The notes: a model not told the origin generated them from the sequence alone. A DNA stretch of 64,000 bases from Candidatus Mediterraneibacter vanvlietii (GCA_019113645.1 DXGZ01000072.1:1-64000); one strand, 5' to 3'. Positions 51,044 through 60,416 are shown, counted from the stretch's first letter. Numbers and translations are program-made.

Positions 51044-52000
51044 ATGAAGTGGAATAAATTCCGGTTAAAGACAACAACAGAGGCTGAAGATATTGTCAGC
51101 AGCATGCTGATGGATCTGGGGATTCAGGGAGTGGAAATCGAAGATAAGATTCCGCTGACACAGGCAGATAAAGAGCAGATGTTTGTGGATATTCTTCCTG
51201 AGATTGAGAGCGATGACGGCGTGGCCTATCTGAGTTTCTATCTGGAACCGGAAGAAGATAAGGAAAAAGTGCTTGCAGATATCCGTCGGGAGCTGGCTGA
51301 TATGTCTGCCTATGTGGATGTGGGCGAGTGCGTGATCGAGGAGTCCGAGACAGAAGATGTGGACTGGGTAAATAACTGGAAGCAGTATTTTCATCAGTTC
51401 TATGTAGATGATATTCTGATTATACCGTCCTGGGAAGATGTAAAACCTGAAGATGAGGACAAGATGGTGATCCATATTGATCCGGGTACTGCCTTCGGTA
51501 CGGGAATGCATGAGACAACACAGCTGTGTATCCGTCAGCTGAGAAAATATGTGACAGAAGGATGCAGGATTCTGGATGTTGGATGCGGAAGCGGAATTCT
51601 GGGCATGCTTGCACTGAAATTCGGAGCGGGATATTCTGTGGGCACGGATCTTGATCCCTGCGCGATTGATGCCACGAAGGAAAATATGGAAGTGAACGGA
51701 ATATCAGAAGATCAGTATGAAGTAATGATCGGCAATATTATTGATGACAAAGAGGTTCAGGATAAGGTCGGCTATGAGTGCTATGATATCGTGGCGGCAA
51801 ATATCCTGGCAGATGTCCTTGTGCAGTTGACGCCGGTGATTGTAAATCAGCTCAAACCAGGTGCCATCTACATTACGAGCGGTATTATTGACGATAAAGA
51901 ACAGACTGTGACAGACGCGGTGAAAGCAGCAGGACTCGAGGTGCTTGATGTTACTTATCAGGGAGAGTGGGTCTGCGTGACTGCGCGCAAAAACGCGTAG
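51044..52000 (+). CDS. prmA: Ribosomal protein L11 methyltransferase PrmA
   Basis: A 318-residue cytosolic enzyme that trimethylates ribosomal protein L11. The N-terminal substrate-binding domain (about 1-110) is followed by WVNNWKQYFHQFYV, IHIDPGTAFGTGMHETTQLC and SAM motif I LDVGCGSGILGMLALKFGA, then ANILADVLVQL (NxLAxVL) near 262. Length is normal. It follows the GH25 gene by 3 nt, with SD AGGAGGAA. Confidence 0.96.
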   Translation: MKWNKFRLKTTTEAEDIVSSMLMDLGIQGVEIEDKIPLTQADKEQMFVDILPEIESDDGVAYLSFYLEPEEDKEKVLADIRRELADMSAYVDVGECVIEESETEDVDWVNNWKQYFHQFYVDDILIIPSWEDVKPEDEDKMVIHIDPGTAFGTGMHETTQLCIRQLRKYVTEGCRILDVGCGSGILGMLALKFGAGYSVGTDLDPCAIDATKENMEVNGISEDQYEVMIGNIIDDKEVQDKVGYECYDIVAANILADVLVQLTPVIVNQLKPGAIYITSGIIDDKEQTVTDAVKAAGLEVLDVTYQGEWVCVTARKNA

Positions 52001-52014
52001 AAAGGAATGCATAT

Positions 52015-52767
52015 ATGCAGAAGTTTTTTGCAGACATTTCCAATATAGTGGATGGCAGAATCCATCTGGAGGGGCCTGATGTAAACCACATTAAAAACGT
52101 ACTCCGGATGAAGCCCGGGGAGGATATCCGGGTGAGTGACGGCAGAGGGAAAACGTATCTCTGCTGTATTGCCGGTTATGAGGACGGAAAAGCTCTTCTG
52201 GATATTTTAAAAGAGCTGGATACAGATACCGAGCTTCCCTCGGAAATCGTTCTGTTCCAGGGATTGCCAAAAGGGGATAAGATGGATCTGATCGTCCAGA
52301 AGGCAGTGGAACTCGGGGCAGCCCGCATCGTGCCATTTGCCGCGAAACGTTCGATTGTGAAACTGGACAAAAAGAAAGAAGAAAAGAAGCAGGCGCGATG
52401 GCAGGCGATTGCCAAAGGGGCTGCGGAGCAGTCCGGAAGAGAAATTGTACCGGAAGTCGGACATCTTCTTTCCTATGCGGAAGCGCTCAGGGAAGCGTCC
52501 GGGCTGGATGTTGTTCTGATTCCCTACGAGCTGGAAGAAGGGATGGAAGAGACAGCGAGCGTGATATCTTCAATAAAGCCGGGACAGTCGGTCGGTGTGT
52601 TTATCGGACCGGAAGGCGGATTCGAGGAGGATGAGATTGCGGCGGCAAGAGAAGCGGGAGCACGCATTATCACTCTCGGGAAACGGATTCTCCGTACGGA
52701 GACGGCGGGCCTGACCACGCTGTCCATATTGATGTATCATTTGGAAAGCGGACGTCATAGTTTATAA
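52015..52767 (+). CDS. rsmE: 16S rRNA (uracil(1498)-N(3))-methyltransferase RsmE
   Basis: A 250-residue SPOUT methyltransferase of the small ribosomal subunit. It has an N-terminal PUA-like part with HLEGPDVNHIKNVLRMKPGEDIRVSDG, then LFQGLPKGDKMDLIVQKAVELGA, SIVKLDKKK, AEQSGREIVPEV, VFIGPEGGFEEDEI and LGKRILRTETAGLTTLSIL (knot region). The ATG at 52015 follows AGAAAGGA; the open frame begins 48 nt earlier inside prmA. The pairing prmA-rsmE is common in Firmicutes. Confidence 0.96.
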   Translation: MQKFFADISNIVDGRIHLEGPDVNHIKNVLRMKPGEDIRVSDGRGKTYLCCIAGYEDGKALLDILKELDTDTELPSEIVLFQGLPKGDKMDLIVQKAVELGAARIVPFAAKRSIVKLDKKKEEKKQARWQAIAKGAAEQSGREIVPEVGHLLSYAEALREASGLDVVLIPYELEEGMEETASVISSIKPGQSVGVFIGPEGGFEEDEIAAAREAGARIITLGKRILRTETAGLTTLSILMYHLESGRHSL

Positions 52768-52795
52768 ATAAGAATAAAAGTAAGGGAATGTGAAT

Positions 52796-53953
52796 ATGGA
52801 AGTTTATCTTGACAATTCTGCCACAACCATGTGCTATCCGGATGTGGGAGAACTTGTATACAAAGTGATGTGCCAGGATTACGGCAATCCTTCGTCCATG
52901 CACAAAAAAGGAGTGCAGGCAGAGCACTATATACGGGATGCAAAAGAAACGATAGCCCGGCTGCTGAAGGTAAATGCAAAAGAGCTCATCTTCACATCCG
53001 GCGGAACGGAGAGTGATAATCTCGCGCTGATCGGCTGTGCAAGGGCGAACCGGCGGAACGGGAATCATCTGATCACGACATCGATCGAGCATCCTGCTAT
53101 CCTGAATACAATGAGGTACCTGGAGGAGGAAGAGGGATTCCGCGTGACCTATCTGCCAGTGGATGAATACGGAAGAGTGAAACTGGATGCGCTGAAAGAG
53201 GCGCTGTGCCCGGAGACGATTCTTGTGTCGATCATGTATGTGAATAATGAGGTCGGAACCGTCCAGCCGGTACAGGAAGCGGTAAAGATCGCCAAACAGT
53301 ATAAGCCATCGATCCTCTTTCACACAGACGCGGTGCAGGGATACGGGAAATACCGCATCTATCCGAAGCGGATGGGGATTGATATGCTTTCGGCAAGCGG
53401 ACATAAGATCCACGGTCCGAAGGGAGTCGGATTCCTCTATGTGGACAGCAAGGTGAAGATCCATCCGGTCATCTTTGGCGGCGGACAGCAGAAGGATATG
53501 CGTTCCGGAACGGAGAATGTTCCGGGGATTGCAGGGCTTGGGCTGGCGTCCAGGATGATCTACCAGGATATGGAGATGAAAAATGCTCTGATGCGTGAGC
53601 TGAAGGAATACTTTATAGAAGAGATATCAGGAATCGGACAGACGAAAGTGCACGGGCTCACGGATGAGGGAAGCGCGCCGCACATTGTGAGTGTGGGGAT
53701 CGCGGGAGTCCGCAGCGAAGTGCTGCTCCATGCGCTGGAAGACAAAGGAATCTATGTGTCTTCCGGTTCCGCGTGCGCGTCCAATCATCCGGCTGTGAGC
53801 GGTGTCCTGAAAGGGATCGGAGCCGCGAGAGAATATCTGGATGCGACACTTCGGTTCAGCATGTCTGAGTTTACAACGAAAGAAGAAATTGACTATACGC
53901 TGGAAACACTATATAATGTAATACCGATGCTTCGGAAATACACACGTCATTAA
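52796..53953 (+). CDS. Cysteine desulfurase, NifS/IscS family
   Basis: A 385-residue PLP enzyme that moves sulfur from cysteine to its own Cys. It has LDNSATTMCYPDV, TSGGTESDNLALIG, HTDAVQGYG, Lys204 in SASGHKIHGPKG as the PLP ligand and Cys327 in SSGSACASNHPAVS as the persulfide site, the long-loop IscS/NifS type. The start at 52796 follows TAAGGGA; GTG at 52790 is less likely. It ends 20 nt before thiI, and in Firmicutes this pair supplies sulfur for tRNA 4-thiouridine. Confidence 0.95.
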   Translation: MEVYLDNSATTMCYPDVGELVYKVMCQDYGNPSSMHKKGVQAEHYIRDAKETIARLLKVNAKELIFTSGGTESDNLALIGCARANRRNGNHLITTSIEHPAILNTMRYLEEEEGFRVTYLPVDEYGRVKLDALKEALCPETILVSIMYVNNEVGTVQPVQEAVKIAKQYKPSILFHTDAVQGYGKYRIYPKRMGIDMLSASGHKIHGPKGVGFLYVDSKVKIHPVIFGGGQQKDMRSGTENVPGIAGLGLASRMIYQDMEMKNALMRELKEYFIEEISGIGQTKVHGLTDEGSAPHIVSVGIAGVRSEVLLHALEDKGIYVSSGSACASNHPAVSGVLKGIGAAREYLDATLRFSMSEFTTKEEIDYTLETLYNVIPMLRKYTRH

Positions 53954-53973
53954 CGTACGGTAAGGAGAGAATC

Positions 53974-55161
53974 ATGAGATTTCATTCGTTTTTGATAAAA
54001 TATGGAGAGATTGGCATTAAGGGAAAGAACCGCTATATGTTCGAAGATGCGCTTGTGCGCCAGATCCGGTTCGCCCTTAAAGACGTTGACGGAGAGTTCC
54101 TTGTTCACAAATGCCACGGCAGAGTCTATGTGGACTGTGAGGGTGAATATGATTATGAAGAGACCGTGGACGCTCTGAAAAAAGTGTTCGGCATTGTCGG
54201 CATATGCCCGGTGGTGAGAAAACAGGTCAAAGCAATCGAAGAACTGAAGAAAGATGTTGTTGAATATGTGGGACAGATGTACCCGGAAGGCAATCAGACA
54301 TTCAAGGTGGAAGCGCGGCGTGCAAACAAGAGATACCCCATGAATTCCATGGAGATCAACTGTGAACTTGGAGAGGCTGTGCTCGACGCTTATCCGGAGA
54401 TGAAAGTGGATGTGCATCACCCGGATGTGCGCCTGAATGTAGAGATCAGGGAAGAAGTCTATATCTATTCTGAGATTATCCCGGGACCGGGAGGCATGCC
54501 GGTGGGAACAAACGGAAGCGCCATGCTGCTTCTTTCCGGCGGAATCGACAGCCCGGTTGCAGGCTATATGATCGCAAAGCGCGGCGTAGAGCTCGAGGCG
54601 GTTTATTTTCATGCGCCTCCGTACACAAGCGAGCGCGCCAAGGAAAAAGTTGTTGATCTGGCAAAACTGGTGTCAGCGTATGCCGGACCGATCAAACTCC
54701 ATATTGTAAACTTTACGGATATTCAGTTATATATTTATGAGAAGTGTCCGCATGATGAGCTCACAATCATTATGCGCAGATACATGATGCGCATTGCAGA
54801 GCATTTCGCGAAGAAAGACGGATGTCTCGGACTGATCACAGGGGAAAGTATCGGGCAGGTGGCGAGCCAGACCATGCAGAGCCTTGCTGCGACCAATGCC
54901 GTATGCACCCTTCCGGTTTACCGTCCGCTGATCGGTTTTGACAAAAAGGATATCGTGGAGATTTCAGAGAAGATCGACACGTATGAAGTTTCCATACAGC
55001 CGTATGAAGACTGCTGTACAATATTCGTGGCAAAACATCCGGTTACAAAGCCGAACGTTGAACGGATAGCGAAATCTGAGCTGAATCTGACAGAGAAGAT
55101 TGAAGAACTCATGGAGAAAGCCCTGGAGACAGTGGAGATCATTACTGTCGGGAAAGAGTAA
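53974..55161 (+). CDS. thiI: tRNA 4-thiouridine synthetase ThiI
   Basis: A 395-residue enzyme that adenylates and thiolates uridine 8 of tRNA. It has an N-terminal ferredoxin-like part with IKYGEIGIKGKNRYMFE, a THUMP domain (about 60-165) with EARRANKRYPMNS and IYSEIIPGPGGMPVG, and a PP-loop ATPase SGGIDSPVAGYMI near 188-200. The C-terminal rhodanese domain of enterobacterial ThiI is absent, as usual in Firmicutes, so sulfur is taken from the adjacent NifS. A CxC-type segment EDCCTIFVAKHP is present. Followed by a bidirectional terminator. Confidence 0.96.
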   Translation: MRFHSFLIKYGEIGIKGKNRYMFEDALVRQIRFALKDVDGEFLVHKCHGRVYVDCEGEYDYEETVDALKKVFGIVGICPVVRKQVKAIEELKKDVVEYVGQMYPEGNQTFKVEARRANKRYPMNSMEINCELGEAVLDAYPEMKVDVHHPDVRLNVEIREEVYIYSEIIPGPGGMPVGTNGSAMLLLSGGIDSPVAGYMIAKRGVELEAVYFHAPPYTSERAKEKVVDLAKLVSAYAGPIKLHIVNFTDIQLYIYEKCPHDELTIIMRRYMMRIAEHFAKKDGCLGLITGESIGQVASQTMQSLAATNAVCTLPVYRPLIGFDKKDIVEISEKIDTYEVSIQPYEDCCTIFVAKHPVTKPNVERIAKSELNLTEKIEELMEKALETVEIITVGKE

Positions 55162-55170
55162 AAAACAATA

Positions 55171-55201
55171 AAAAAGCTGCCTCCAAAAGAGACAGCTTTT
55201 T
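55171..55201. terminator. Bidirectional terminator between thiI and the HPr-like gene
   Basis: AAAAAGCTGCCTC (55171-55183) pairs with GAGACAGCTTTTT (55189-55201), one mismatch, with A and T runs on both sides. Confidence 0.8.
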
Positions 55202-55217
55202 ATGTGAGTCATAACTA

Positions 55218-55451
55218 TTATTTGATAATGTAGGAATCCAGAGCTGCAAGGATCTCATCAACGTTTCCGTCAGCGTGAATATTGAGATCAATCGGTTTGG
55301 AAAGATCCAGACTAAAGATTCCCATGATTGATTTGGCATCTATAACATATCTTCCGGATACTAAATCGAAGTCATTGTCATACTTTGTAATCTCGTTTAC
55401 AAAAGATTTTACTTTGTCGATTGAGTTTAATGAAATCTGTACGGTTTTCAT
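55218..55451 (-). CDS. HPr-like protein without the phosphorylatable histidine (Crh-like)
   Basis: A 77-residue HPr-fold protein. The seryl regulatory site is kept: KSIMGIFSLDL with Ser41, matching Ser46 of HPr. The histidine site is lost: where HPr has GIHARPA, this protein reads SIDKVKS. It therefore cannot pass phosphate in the sugar phosphotransferase chain, but could be phosphorylated by HPr kinase and act as a CcpA co-regulator, like Bacillus Crh. The functional assignment is inference. It is monocistronic, with its own promoter and a terminator. Confidence 0.8.
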   Translation of the reverse strand: MKTVQISLNSIDKVKSFVNEITKYDNDFDLVSGRYVIDAKSIMGIFSLDLSKPIDLNIHADGNVDEILAALDSYIIK

Positions 55452-55505
55452 TTTAAAAAATCCCTCCTTGAATCATACATTAAAGTAAGGCTTTCGCCTA
55501 TGTAT

Positions 55506-55534
55506 ATTCTACGAGATGAGGTCATAAAAGTCAA
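55506..55534 (-). promoter_or_regulatory. Promoter of the HPr-like gene
   Basis: On the minus strand TTGACT (55529-55534), 17-bp spacer, TAGAAT (55506-55511), about 55 nt before the ATG; GGAGGG precedes the start. Confidence 0.6.
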
Positions 55535-55562
55535 GAAACAATAGAGAAAAAGAGGTAATTTT

Positions 55563-56903
55563 ATGAGCAAGAAAGCGGCGCTGCACAACCTGGGATGCAA
55601 AGTAAACGCCTATGAAACAGAAGCCATGCAGGAAATGCTGGAAGCAGCAGGATACGAGATTGTCCCCTTTAAAGAGGGCGCTGATATCTATATTATCAAC
55701 ACCTGCACGGTGACCAATATTGCAGACAGAAAATCTCGTCAGATGATACACCGGGCAAGGAAAATGAATCCCGGTGCAGTTGTTGTTGCAGCCGGATGCT
55801 ATGTACAGGCGCAGGACGGGAAAGAGATTGATCCATGTATTGATATCGTGATCGGAAACAACCATAAGAAAGACTTGCTCCGGATTCTGGACGAGTATGA
55901 GAAAAAGCGGAAAAATCGCACGGCAGACCATGCGGCTGAGAATTGCGGTCCGGTAAAGGAAACAGATCGTGAGATAGAGGATATCGGAAAGACAAAAGAA
56001 TACGAGGCGCTTCATCTGACAAAAACAGGGGAGCATACCCGTGCATATATTAAAGTTCAGGACGGGTGCAATCAGTTCTGCAGCTACTGTATTATCCCCT
56101 ATGCAAGAGGAAGAGTAAGGAGCAGGCAGCTGGATGACGTGGTGGAAGAAGTGAGCGCGCTTGCGGCGAACGGCTACCGGGAAGTGGTGCTGACCGGAAT
56201 TCATCTGAGCTCATATGGAGTAGATTTCGACGGGGAGCGGCATCTGCTGGATCTGATCCGCGCAGTACATGAGATCGACGGGATCGCGCGGATCCGTCTC
56301 GGGTCTCTTGAACCGGGAATTGTGACGGAAGAGTTCGCGGAAGAGATCAGCCGGATGCCCAAGATGTGCCCGCACTTCCATCTGTCGCTTCAAAGCGGGT
56401 GTGATGCCACGTTAAAGCGGATGAACCGGAGATATACGAGCGCGGAATACTATGAGAAGTGCGAAATCCTCAGAAAATATTTCGGCAATCCGGCGCTGAC
56501 CACAGATGTCATTGTAGGATTCCCGGGTGAGACAGAAGAAGAGTTTCAGGAGTCAATGGCCTTCGTGGATAAGGTGCGTTTTTATGAGACTCATATCTTC
56601 AAATATTCGAGAAGAGAAGGCACGAAGGCTGCAGCCATGAAGGAACAGGTTGACGAGCAGATCAAGGCTGCAAGAAGCGCTGCGATGATCGAACTCGGAG
56701 AGCGCAGACGGCGCGAGTATGAGGAGAGTTTCATCGGAAAAGAAGCGGAAGTTCTCGTTGAGGAGGACGCTGTGATCGATGGAAAAATCATGCAGATCGG
56801 GCATACAAAGGAATATATGAAAATTGCACTAGAAAGAAATGAAAATCTCAGAAATTGTATTGTAAAAGTGCAAATTGAAAATGATTCACGAATTATACAT
56901 TGA
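55563..56903 (+). CDS. mtaB: tRNA (t6A37) methylthiotransferase MtaB
   Basis: A 446-residue radical SAM methylthiotransferase that converts t6A37 to ms2t6A37 in tRNA for ANN codons. The N-terminal MTTase domain has LGCKVNAYETEAM, INTCTVTNIADRKSRQ and AAGCYVQ with three cluster cysteines. The radical SAM cluster is in CNQFCSYCIIPYARGRVRSR (near 169-188). LTGIHLSSYGVDF marks MtaB rather than MiaB, and a C-terminal TRAM domain follows (about 385-446). SD AGAGGTAA. Length is normal. Confidence 0.95.
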   Translation: MSKKAALHNLGCKVNAYETEAMQEMLEAAGYEIVPFKEGADIYIINTCTVTNIADRKSRQMIHRARKMNPGAVVVAAGCYVQAQDGKEIDPCIDIVIGNNHKKDLLRILDEYEKKRKNRTADHAAENCGPVKETDREIEDIGKTKEYEALHLTKTGEHTRAYIKVQDGCNQFCSYCIIPYARGRVRSRQLDDVVEEVSALAANGYREVVLTGIHLSSYGVDFDGERHLLDLIRAVHEIDGIARIRLGSLEPGIVTEEFAEEISRMPKMCPHFHLSLQSGCDATLKRMNRRYTSAEYYEKCEILRKYFGNPALTTDVIVGFPGETEEEFQESMAFVDKVRFYETHIFKYSRREGTKAAAMKEQVDEQIKAARSAAMIELGERRRREYEESFIGKEAEVLVEEDAVIDGKIMQIGHTKEYMKIALERNENLRNCIVKVQIENDSRIIH

Positions 56904-57035
56904 ATTTTGAAGGGGATTATATTAGAATTGTAGATAGGGATTTTGGGTCTGCCCAGAGAAAGCAGACAACATTGCGGAAGCGGAAAAGAACGCTTCTTTA
57001 TTGCATAAATTATACAGCGAAGGAGGAACATTAAG

Positions 57036-57299
57036 ATGAGTGATCTGAGCAACACACAATTCTTTCAGGTGGAGCCTGGTCCGCAGATCTCGGCAAAAGA
57101 TATACTTGAGATCGTTTTTAAGGCGCTGAAAGAAAAGGGTTACAATCCGGTCAATCAGATTGTCGGATATATCATGTCGGGAGATCCCACATATATCACA
57201 AGTTATAATGGCGCGAGAAGCCTGGTTATGAAAGTGGAAAGGGACGAATTGGTCGAAGAGCTGTTAAAGGCGTATATTGAACACAATTCCTGGGAATAA
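57036..57299 (+). CDS. ireB: IreB family regulatory phosphoprotein (UPF0297)
   Basis: An 87-residue cytosolic protein with [11 protein letters not shown] at the N-terminus, [38 protein letters not shown] in the middle and [13 protein letters not shown] at the end, the full UPF0297 pattern. In Enterococcus faecalis IreB is a substrate of the Ser/Thr kinase IreK and acts in cephalosporin resistance; threonines are present near the N-terminus. It is followed after 8 nt by ruvX, the standard Firmicute order. Confidence 0.95.
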   Translation: MSDLSNTQFFQVEPGPQISAKDILEIVFKALKEKGYNPVNQIVGYIMSGDPTYITSYNGARSLVMKVERDELVEELLKAYIEHNSWE

Positions 57300-57307
57300 T
57301 TTCTGAT

Positions 57308-57772
57308 ATGAGGATCATGGGACTTGATTATGGCACGAAGACTGTCGGGGTTGCGATCAGCGATGCCCTCGGTCTTACAGCTCAGGCAATAGAGACGATT
57401 AAACGCAAAGAAGAAAACAAACTGCGTCGTACCTGCGCGCGGATCGAAGAACTGGTGGCAGCGTATGATGTTGAGAAGATTGTACTTGGTTTTCCGAAAC
57501 ACATGAATAATGATATCGGGGAGCGGGCTGAAAAGTCACTGGAGTTTCGGGATATGCTTCACAGAAGGACCGGACTTGAGATTATTATGTGGGACGAGAG
57601 GCTTACTACGGTAGAGGCGGAGCGCACATTGATCGAGAGCGGTGTGAGACGGGAAAACCGTAAGAAGCATATTGACCAGATCGCCGCGGTTTTTATTCTG
57701 CAGGGATATCTGGATATGCTGCATATGAAAAAGGCTGAAGAGAACGCAGCCGGACTGATGCAGGCGAGATGA
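57308..57772 (+). CDS. ruvX: Holliday junction resolvase RuvX (YqgF)
   Basis: A 154-residue RNase H-fold nuclease. It has [22 protein letters not shown] with the first catalytic Asp, [37 protein letters not shown] and [16 protein letters not shown] with the last Asp. The protein may resolve Holliday junctions or process pre-16S rRNA, as its homologue YqgF does. It lies between ireB and a DUF1292 gene, the common ireB-ruvX-DUF1292 cluster. Start GATATGAGG; weak SD suggests coupling to ireB. Confidence 0.94.
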   Translation: MRIMGLDYGTKTVGVAISDALGLTAQAIETIKRKEENKLRRTCARIEELVAAYDVEKIVLGFPKHMNNDIGERAEKSLEFRDMLHRRTGLEIIMWDERLTTVEAERTLIESGVRRENRKKHIDQIAAVFILQGYLDMLHMKKAEENAAGLMQAR

Positions 57773-57791
57773 GTGATAAGGGGCGTTTTAT

Positions 57792-58052
57792 ATGGAAAAA
57801 GTAAAGTTTGCATTTGCAGACGGCAGCGGGGAAGATGAATTCTTCGTACTTGAAGAGACGATGATAAACGGAAGCACGTACATACTTGTGACGGATTCCG
57901 AGGATGATGAGGCGGAATGCCTGATCCTCAAAGACTCCGGAGTGCAGGGACAGGGCGACAGCGTTTACGAGATCGTCGAAGATGAAACAGAGCTTCTGGC
58001 AGTGTCAAAAGTGTTTGAAGAACTGCTTGAGGACGTGAATATAGAAATGTAA
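57792..58052 (+). CDS. DUF1292 domain protein
   Basis: An 86-residue, very acidic cytosolic protein with VKFAFADGSGEDEFFVLEETMINGSTYILVTDSEDDEAECLIL and YEIVEDETELLAVSKVFEELLED, which is the DUF1292 (YrzB) pattern. Function unknown. Position after ruvX is conserved in Firmicutes. It starts 20 nt after ruvX. Confidence 0.9.
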   Translation: MEKVKFAFADGSGEDEFFVLEETMINGSTYILVTDSEDDEAECLILKDSGVQGQGDSVYEIVEDETELLAVSKVFEELLEDVNIEM

Positions 58053-58107
58053 GATCTTCGGATTTTTACAATAGATTTACTTACTGCGGGGAGACGAAAA
58101 GACGCGG

Positions 58108-58569
58108 ATGGAACAGAAGAAAACAGAGGAACTGCTGAAGGCGCGGCTGAAAGAGAAAGGACTGAAAGTGACCAATCAGAGACTGATGGTGCTCTCGGTT
58201 CTGGAACAGAACAGCGGCAGGCATATGACGGCAGAGGATATTTATGAGCTTGTTTCAGAGGATTATCCGGAAATAGGACTGGCGACGGTATACCGTACGC
58301 TGCAGCTTTTATGGGATATGCAGCTTGTTGACAGGCTCAACCTGGATGATGGGTGTGTAAGATATGAGATCGGACACCTTTTGAAGGGAGATGCAAAGCA
58401 TAACCATCATCATCTCATATGCAGGGAATGCAACAGGGTGATTCCTTTTGGCGATGATCTTTTGGATGATCTGGAGCGCCATATCGAGGAGGCCACCGGA
58501 TTCCATGTTCTGGATCATGAACTTAAATTTTTTGGCCTGTGCAGAGAATGCATGGAAAAAGTAAAATAA
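58108..58569 (+). CDS. Fur family transcriptional regulator
   Basis: A 153-residue metal-dependent repressor. The winged helix is at about 10-90, with LKVTNQRLMVLSVLEQNSGRHMTAEDIYELV and IGLATVYRTLQLLWDMQLV. The dimerisation domain has HNHHHLICRECNRV and GLCRECMEKV: two CxxC pairs for structural zinc and a His cluster for the regulatory metal. It could be Fur, Zur or PerR; the PerR-defining Asp/His pattern cannot be judged safely by eye. It starts 55 nt after the DUF1292 gene. Confidence 0.92.
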   Translation: MEQKKTEELLKARLKEKGLKVTNQRLMVLSVLEQNSGRHMTAEDIYELVSEDYPEIGLATVYRTLQLLWDMQLVDRLNLDDGCVRYEIGHLLKGDAKHNHHHLICRECNRVIPFGDDLLDDLERHIEEATGFHVLDHELKFFGLCRECMEKVK

Positions 58570-58585
58570 TGTTTTCCTTTTTATA

Positions 58586-58612
58586 AGCAGCTGAGACACT
58601 GCTGTTCTTTTT
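58586..58612 (+). terminator. Possible weak terminator after fur-like gene
   Basis: AGCAG (58586-58590) pairs with CTGCT (58599-58603), followed by GTTCTTTTT. Short stem, so low confidence. Confidence 0.3.
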
Positions 58613-58661
58613 GTGCCCGGAAGTAAAGTGATACATAAAATATGATGGAGGTGTTTATTGG

Positions 58662-60332
58662 TTGAAAAAAGAAAAGAAAGGAAAACTACGTATCATACCG
58701 CTGGGAGGACTTGAACAGATCGGTATGAATATCACTGCCTTTGAATATGAGGACAGTATTGTTGTCGTTGACTGCGGACTTGCGTTCCCGGAGGACGACA
58801 TGCTCGGAATCGATCTCGTGATTCCGGATGTAACGTATTTGAAAGATAATGCGTCAAAAGTGAAGGGATTTGTGATTACCCATGGTCATGAAGATCATAT
58901 CGGAGCGCTGCCGTATGTGTTAAAAGAGATCAATATCCCGATCTATACGACGAAGCTTACAATGGGAATCATAGACAATAAATTAAAAGAACACAATCTT
59001 CTGCGCAGTACAAAGCGCAAGATTGTTCAGCACGGACAGTCAATCAATCTGGGAAAATTCCGGATTGAATTTATCAAGACAAACCACAGTATCCAGGATG
59101 CATCAGCGCTTGCGATTTATTCGCCTGCGGGAGTTGTGGTGCATACGGGAGACTTTAAAGTAGATTATACGCCGGTATTTGGTGACGCGATTGATCTGCA
59201 GAGATTCGCAGAGATCGGGAAAAAGGGCGTACTTGCGCTGATGTCAGACAGTACGAATGCGGAGAGAAGAGGATTTACTCAGTCTGAGCGCACAGTGGGA
59301 ATTACATTTGACCATATTTTTGCGGAACATCAGAATACCCGTCTCATCATCGCTACATTCGCTTCCAATGTGGACCGTGTGCAGCAGATTATTAATTCCG
59401 CATACAAATACGGCAGAAAAGTAGTTGTGGAAGGCCGGAGCATGGTAAATATCATTTCTATTGCATCTGAGCTGGGCTATCTGAATGTGCCGGAGCACAC
59501 TCTGATTGAGATTGATGAGATGAAGAACTATCCTCCCGAAAAGATGGTGCTTATTACAACAGGAAGCCAGGGAGAATCCATGGCGGCTCTGTCCCGTATG
59601 GCCGCGGATGTTCACAGAAAGGTGACGATTCAGCCGAACGATACGATTATATTCAGTTCCAACCCGATTCCGGGAAATGAGAAGTCCGTTTCCCGCGTGA
59701 TCAATGAGCTGTCGGCAAAAGGCGCAGAGGTTATCTTCCAGGATACACATGTTTCCGGACATGCCTGCCAGGAGGATCTGAAGCTGATCTATTCCCTTGT
59801 GAAACCGAAATACGCAATCCCGGTTCACGGCGAGTACCGTCATCTGAAAGCGAATGCAGAGATCGCAAAATCACTGGGAATACCGAAGGAAAACGTATTC
59901 ATTATTCAGTCCGGAGATGTGCTTGAGCTGGATGACGATTCGGCAAAAGTTGTCGATAAAGTTCATACAGGAGCAGTGCTCGTGGATGGACTCGGAGTCG
60001 GTGATGTCGGAAATATCGTTCTTCGCGACAGACAGCATCTGGCAGAGGATGGAATTATTATTGTTGTACTCACACTGGAACGCAGAACAAACCGCCTGCT
60101 GGCAGGACCGGATATCGTATCCCGCGGTTTCGTCTATGTGAGAGAGTCCGAGCAGCTGATGGAAGATGCAAGAAGAGCTGTATCAGATGCACTGGATAAA
60201 TGTCTGACCGGGCGACATACGGACTGGAACAAGATCAAGCTTGTCATCCGTGACGCGATGAATGACTATATCTGGAAAAAGACAAAGAGAAAACCTATGG
60301 TGATTCCGATCATTATGGATGTGGATATCTAA
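58662..60332 (+). CDS. rnj: Ribonuclease J
   Basis: A 556-residue metallo-beta-lactamase/beta-CASP RNase that degrades and matures RNA by endonuclease and 5'-exonuclease activity. The zinc motif THGHEDHIG lies near residues 72-80, preceded by IPLGGLEQIGMN. SDSTNAERRGFTQSE, RTNRLLAGPDIVSRGFVYV and VPVHGEYRHL-like (AIPVHGEYRHLKANAEIA) are the beta-CASP and C-terminal hallmarks. The start is TTG at 58662, 8 nt after GGAGGTG. J1 and J2 cannot be told apart here. Confidence 0.96.
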   Translation: MKKEKKGKLRIIPLGGLEQIGMNITAFEYEDSIVVVDCGLAFPEDDMLGIDLVIPDVTYLKDNASKVKGFVITHGHEDHIGALPYVLKEINIPIYTTKLTMGIIDNKLKEHNLLRSTKRKIVQHGQSINLGKFRIEFIKTNHSIQDASALAIYSPAGVVVHTGDFKVDYTPVFGDAIDLQRFAEIGKKGVLALMSDSTNAERRGFTQSERTVGITFDHIFAEHQNTRLIIATFASNVDRVQQIINSAYKYGRKVVVEGRSMVNIISIASELGYLNVPEHTLIEIDEMKNYPPEKMVLITTGSQGESMAALSRMAADVHRKVTIQPNDTIIFSSNPIPGNEKSVSRVINELSAKGAEVIFQDTHVSGHACQEDLKLIYSLVKPKYAIPVHGEYRHLKANAEIAKSLGIPKENVFIIQSGDVLELDDDSAKVVDKVHTGAVLVDGLGVGDVGNIVLRDRQHLAEDGIIIVVLTLERRTNRLLAGPDIVSRGFVYVRESEQLMEDARRAVSDALDKCLTGRHTDWNKIKLVIRDAMNDYIWKKTKRKPMVIPIIMDVDI

Positions 60333-60344
60333 AAAGGAGAATTC

Positions 60345-60395
60345 ATGGACTGCCGGTCCGCAGCCTGACATTATCATCAGTCTGCAGACCGGCAG
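60345..60395 (+). promoter_or_regulatory. Short leader frame and hairpin before the trmR-like gene
   Basis: A seven-residue frame MDCRSAA (60345-60368) follows an ideal AAGGAG at 60334-60339. Within it begins a hairpin, 60350-60363 with 60382-60395 (about 13 bp with one offset), and no T-run follows. A four-codon frame MKKI (60406-60420) then overlaps the trmR-like ATG as ATGA, while that gene has no clear SD of its own. It may control translation; this is inference. Confidence 0.35.
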
Positions 60396-60416
60396 GACTG
60401 TGTAGATGAAAAAGAT

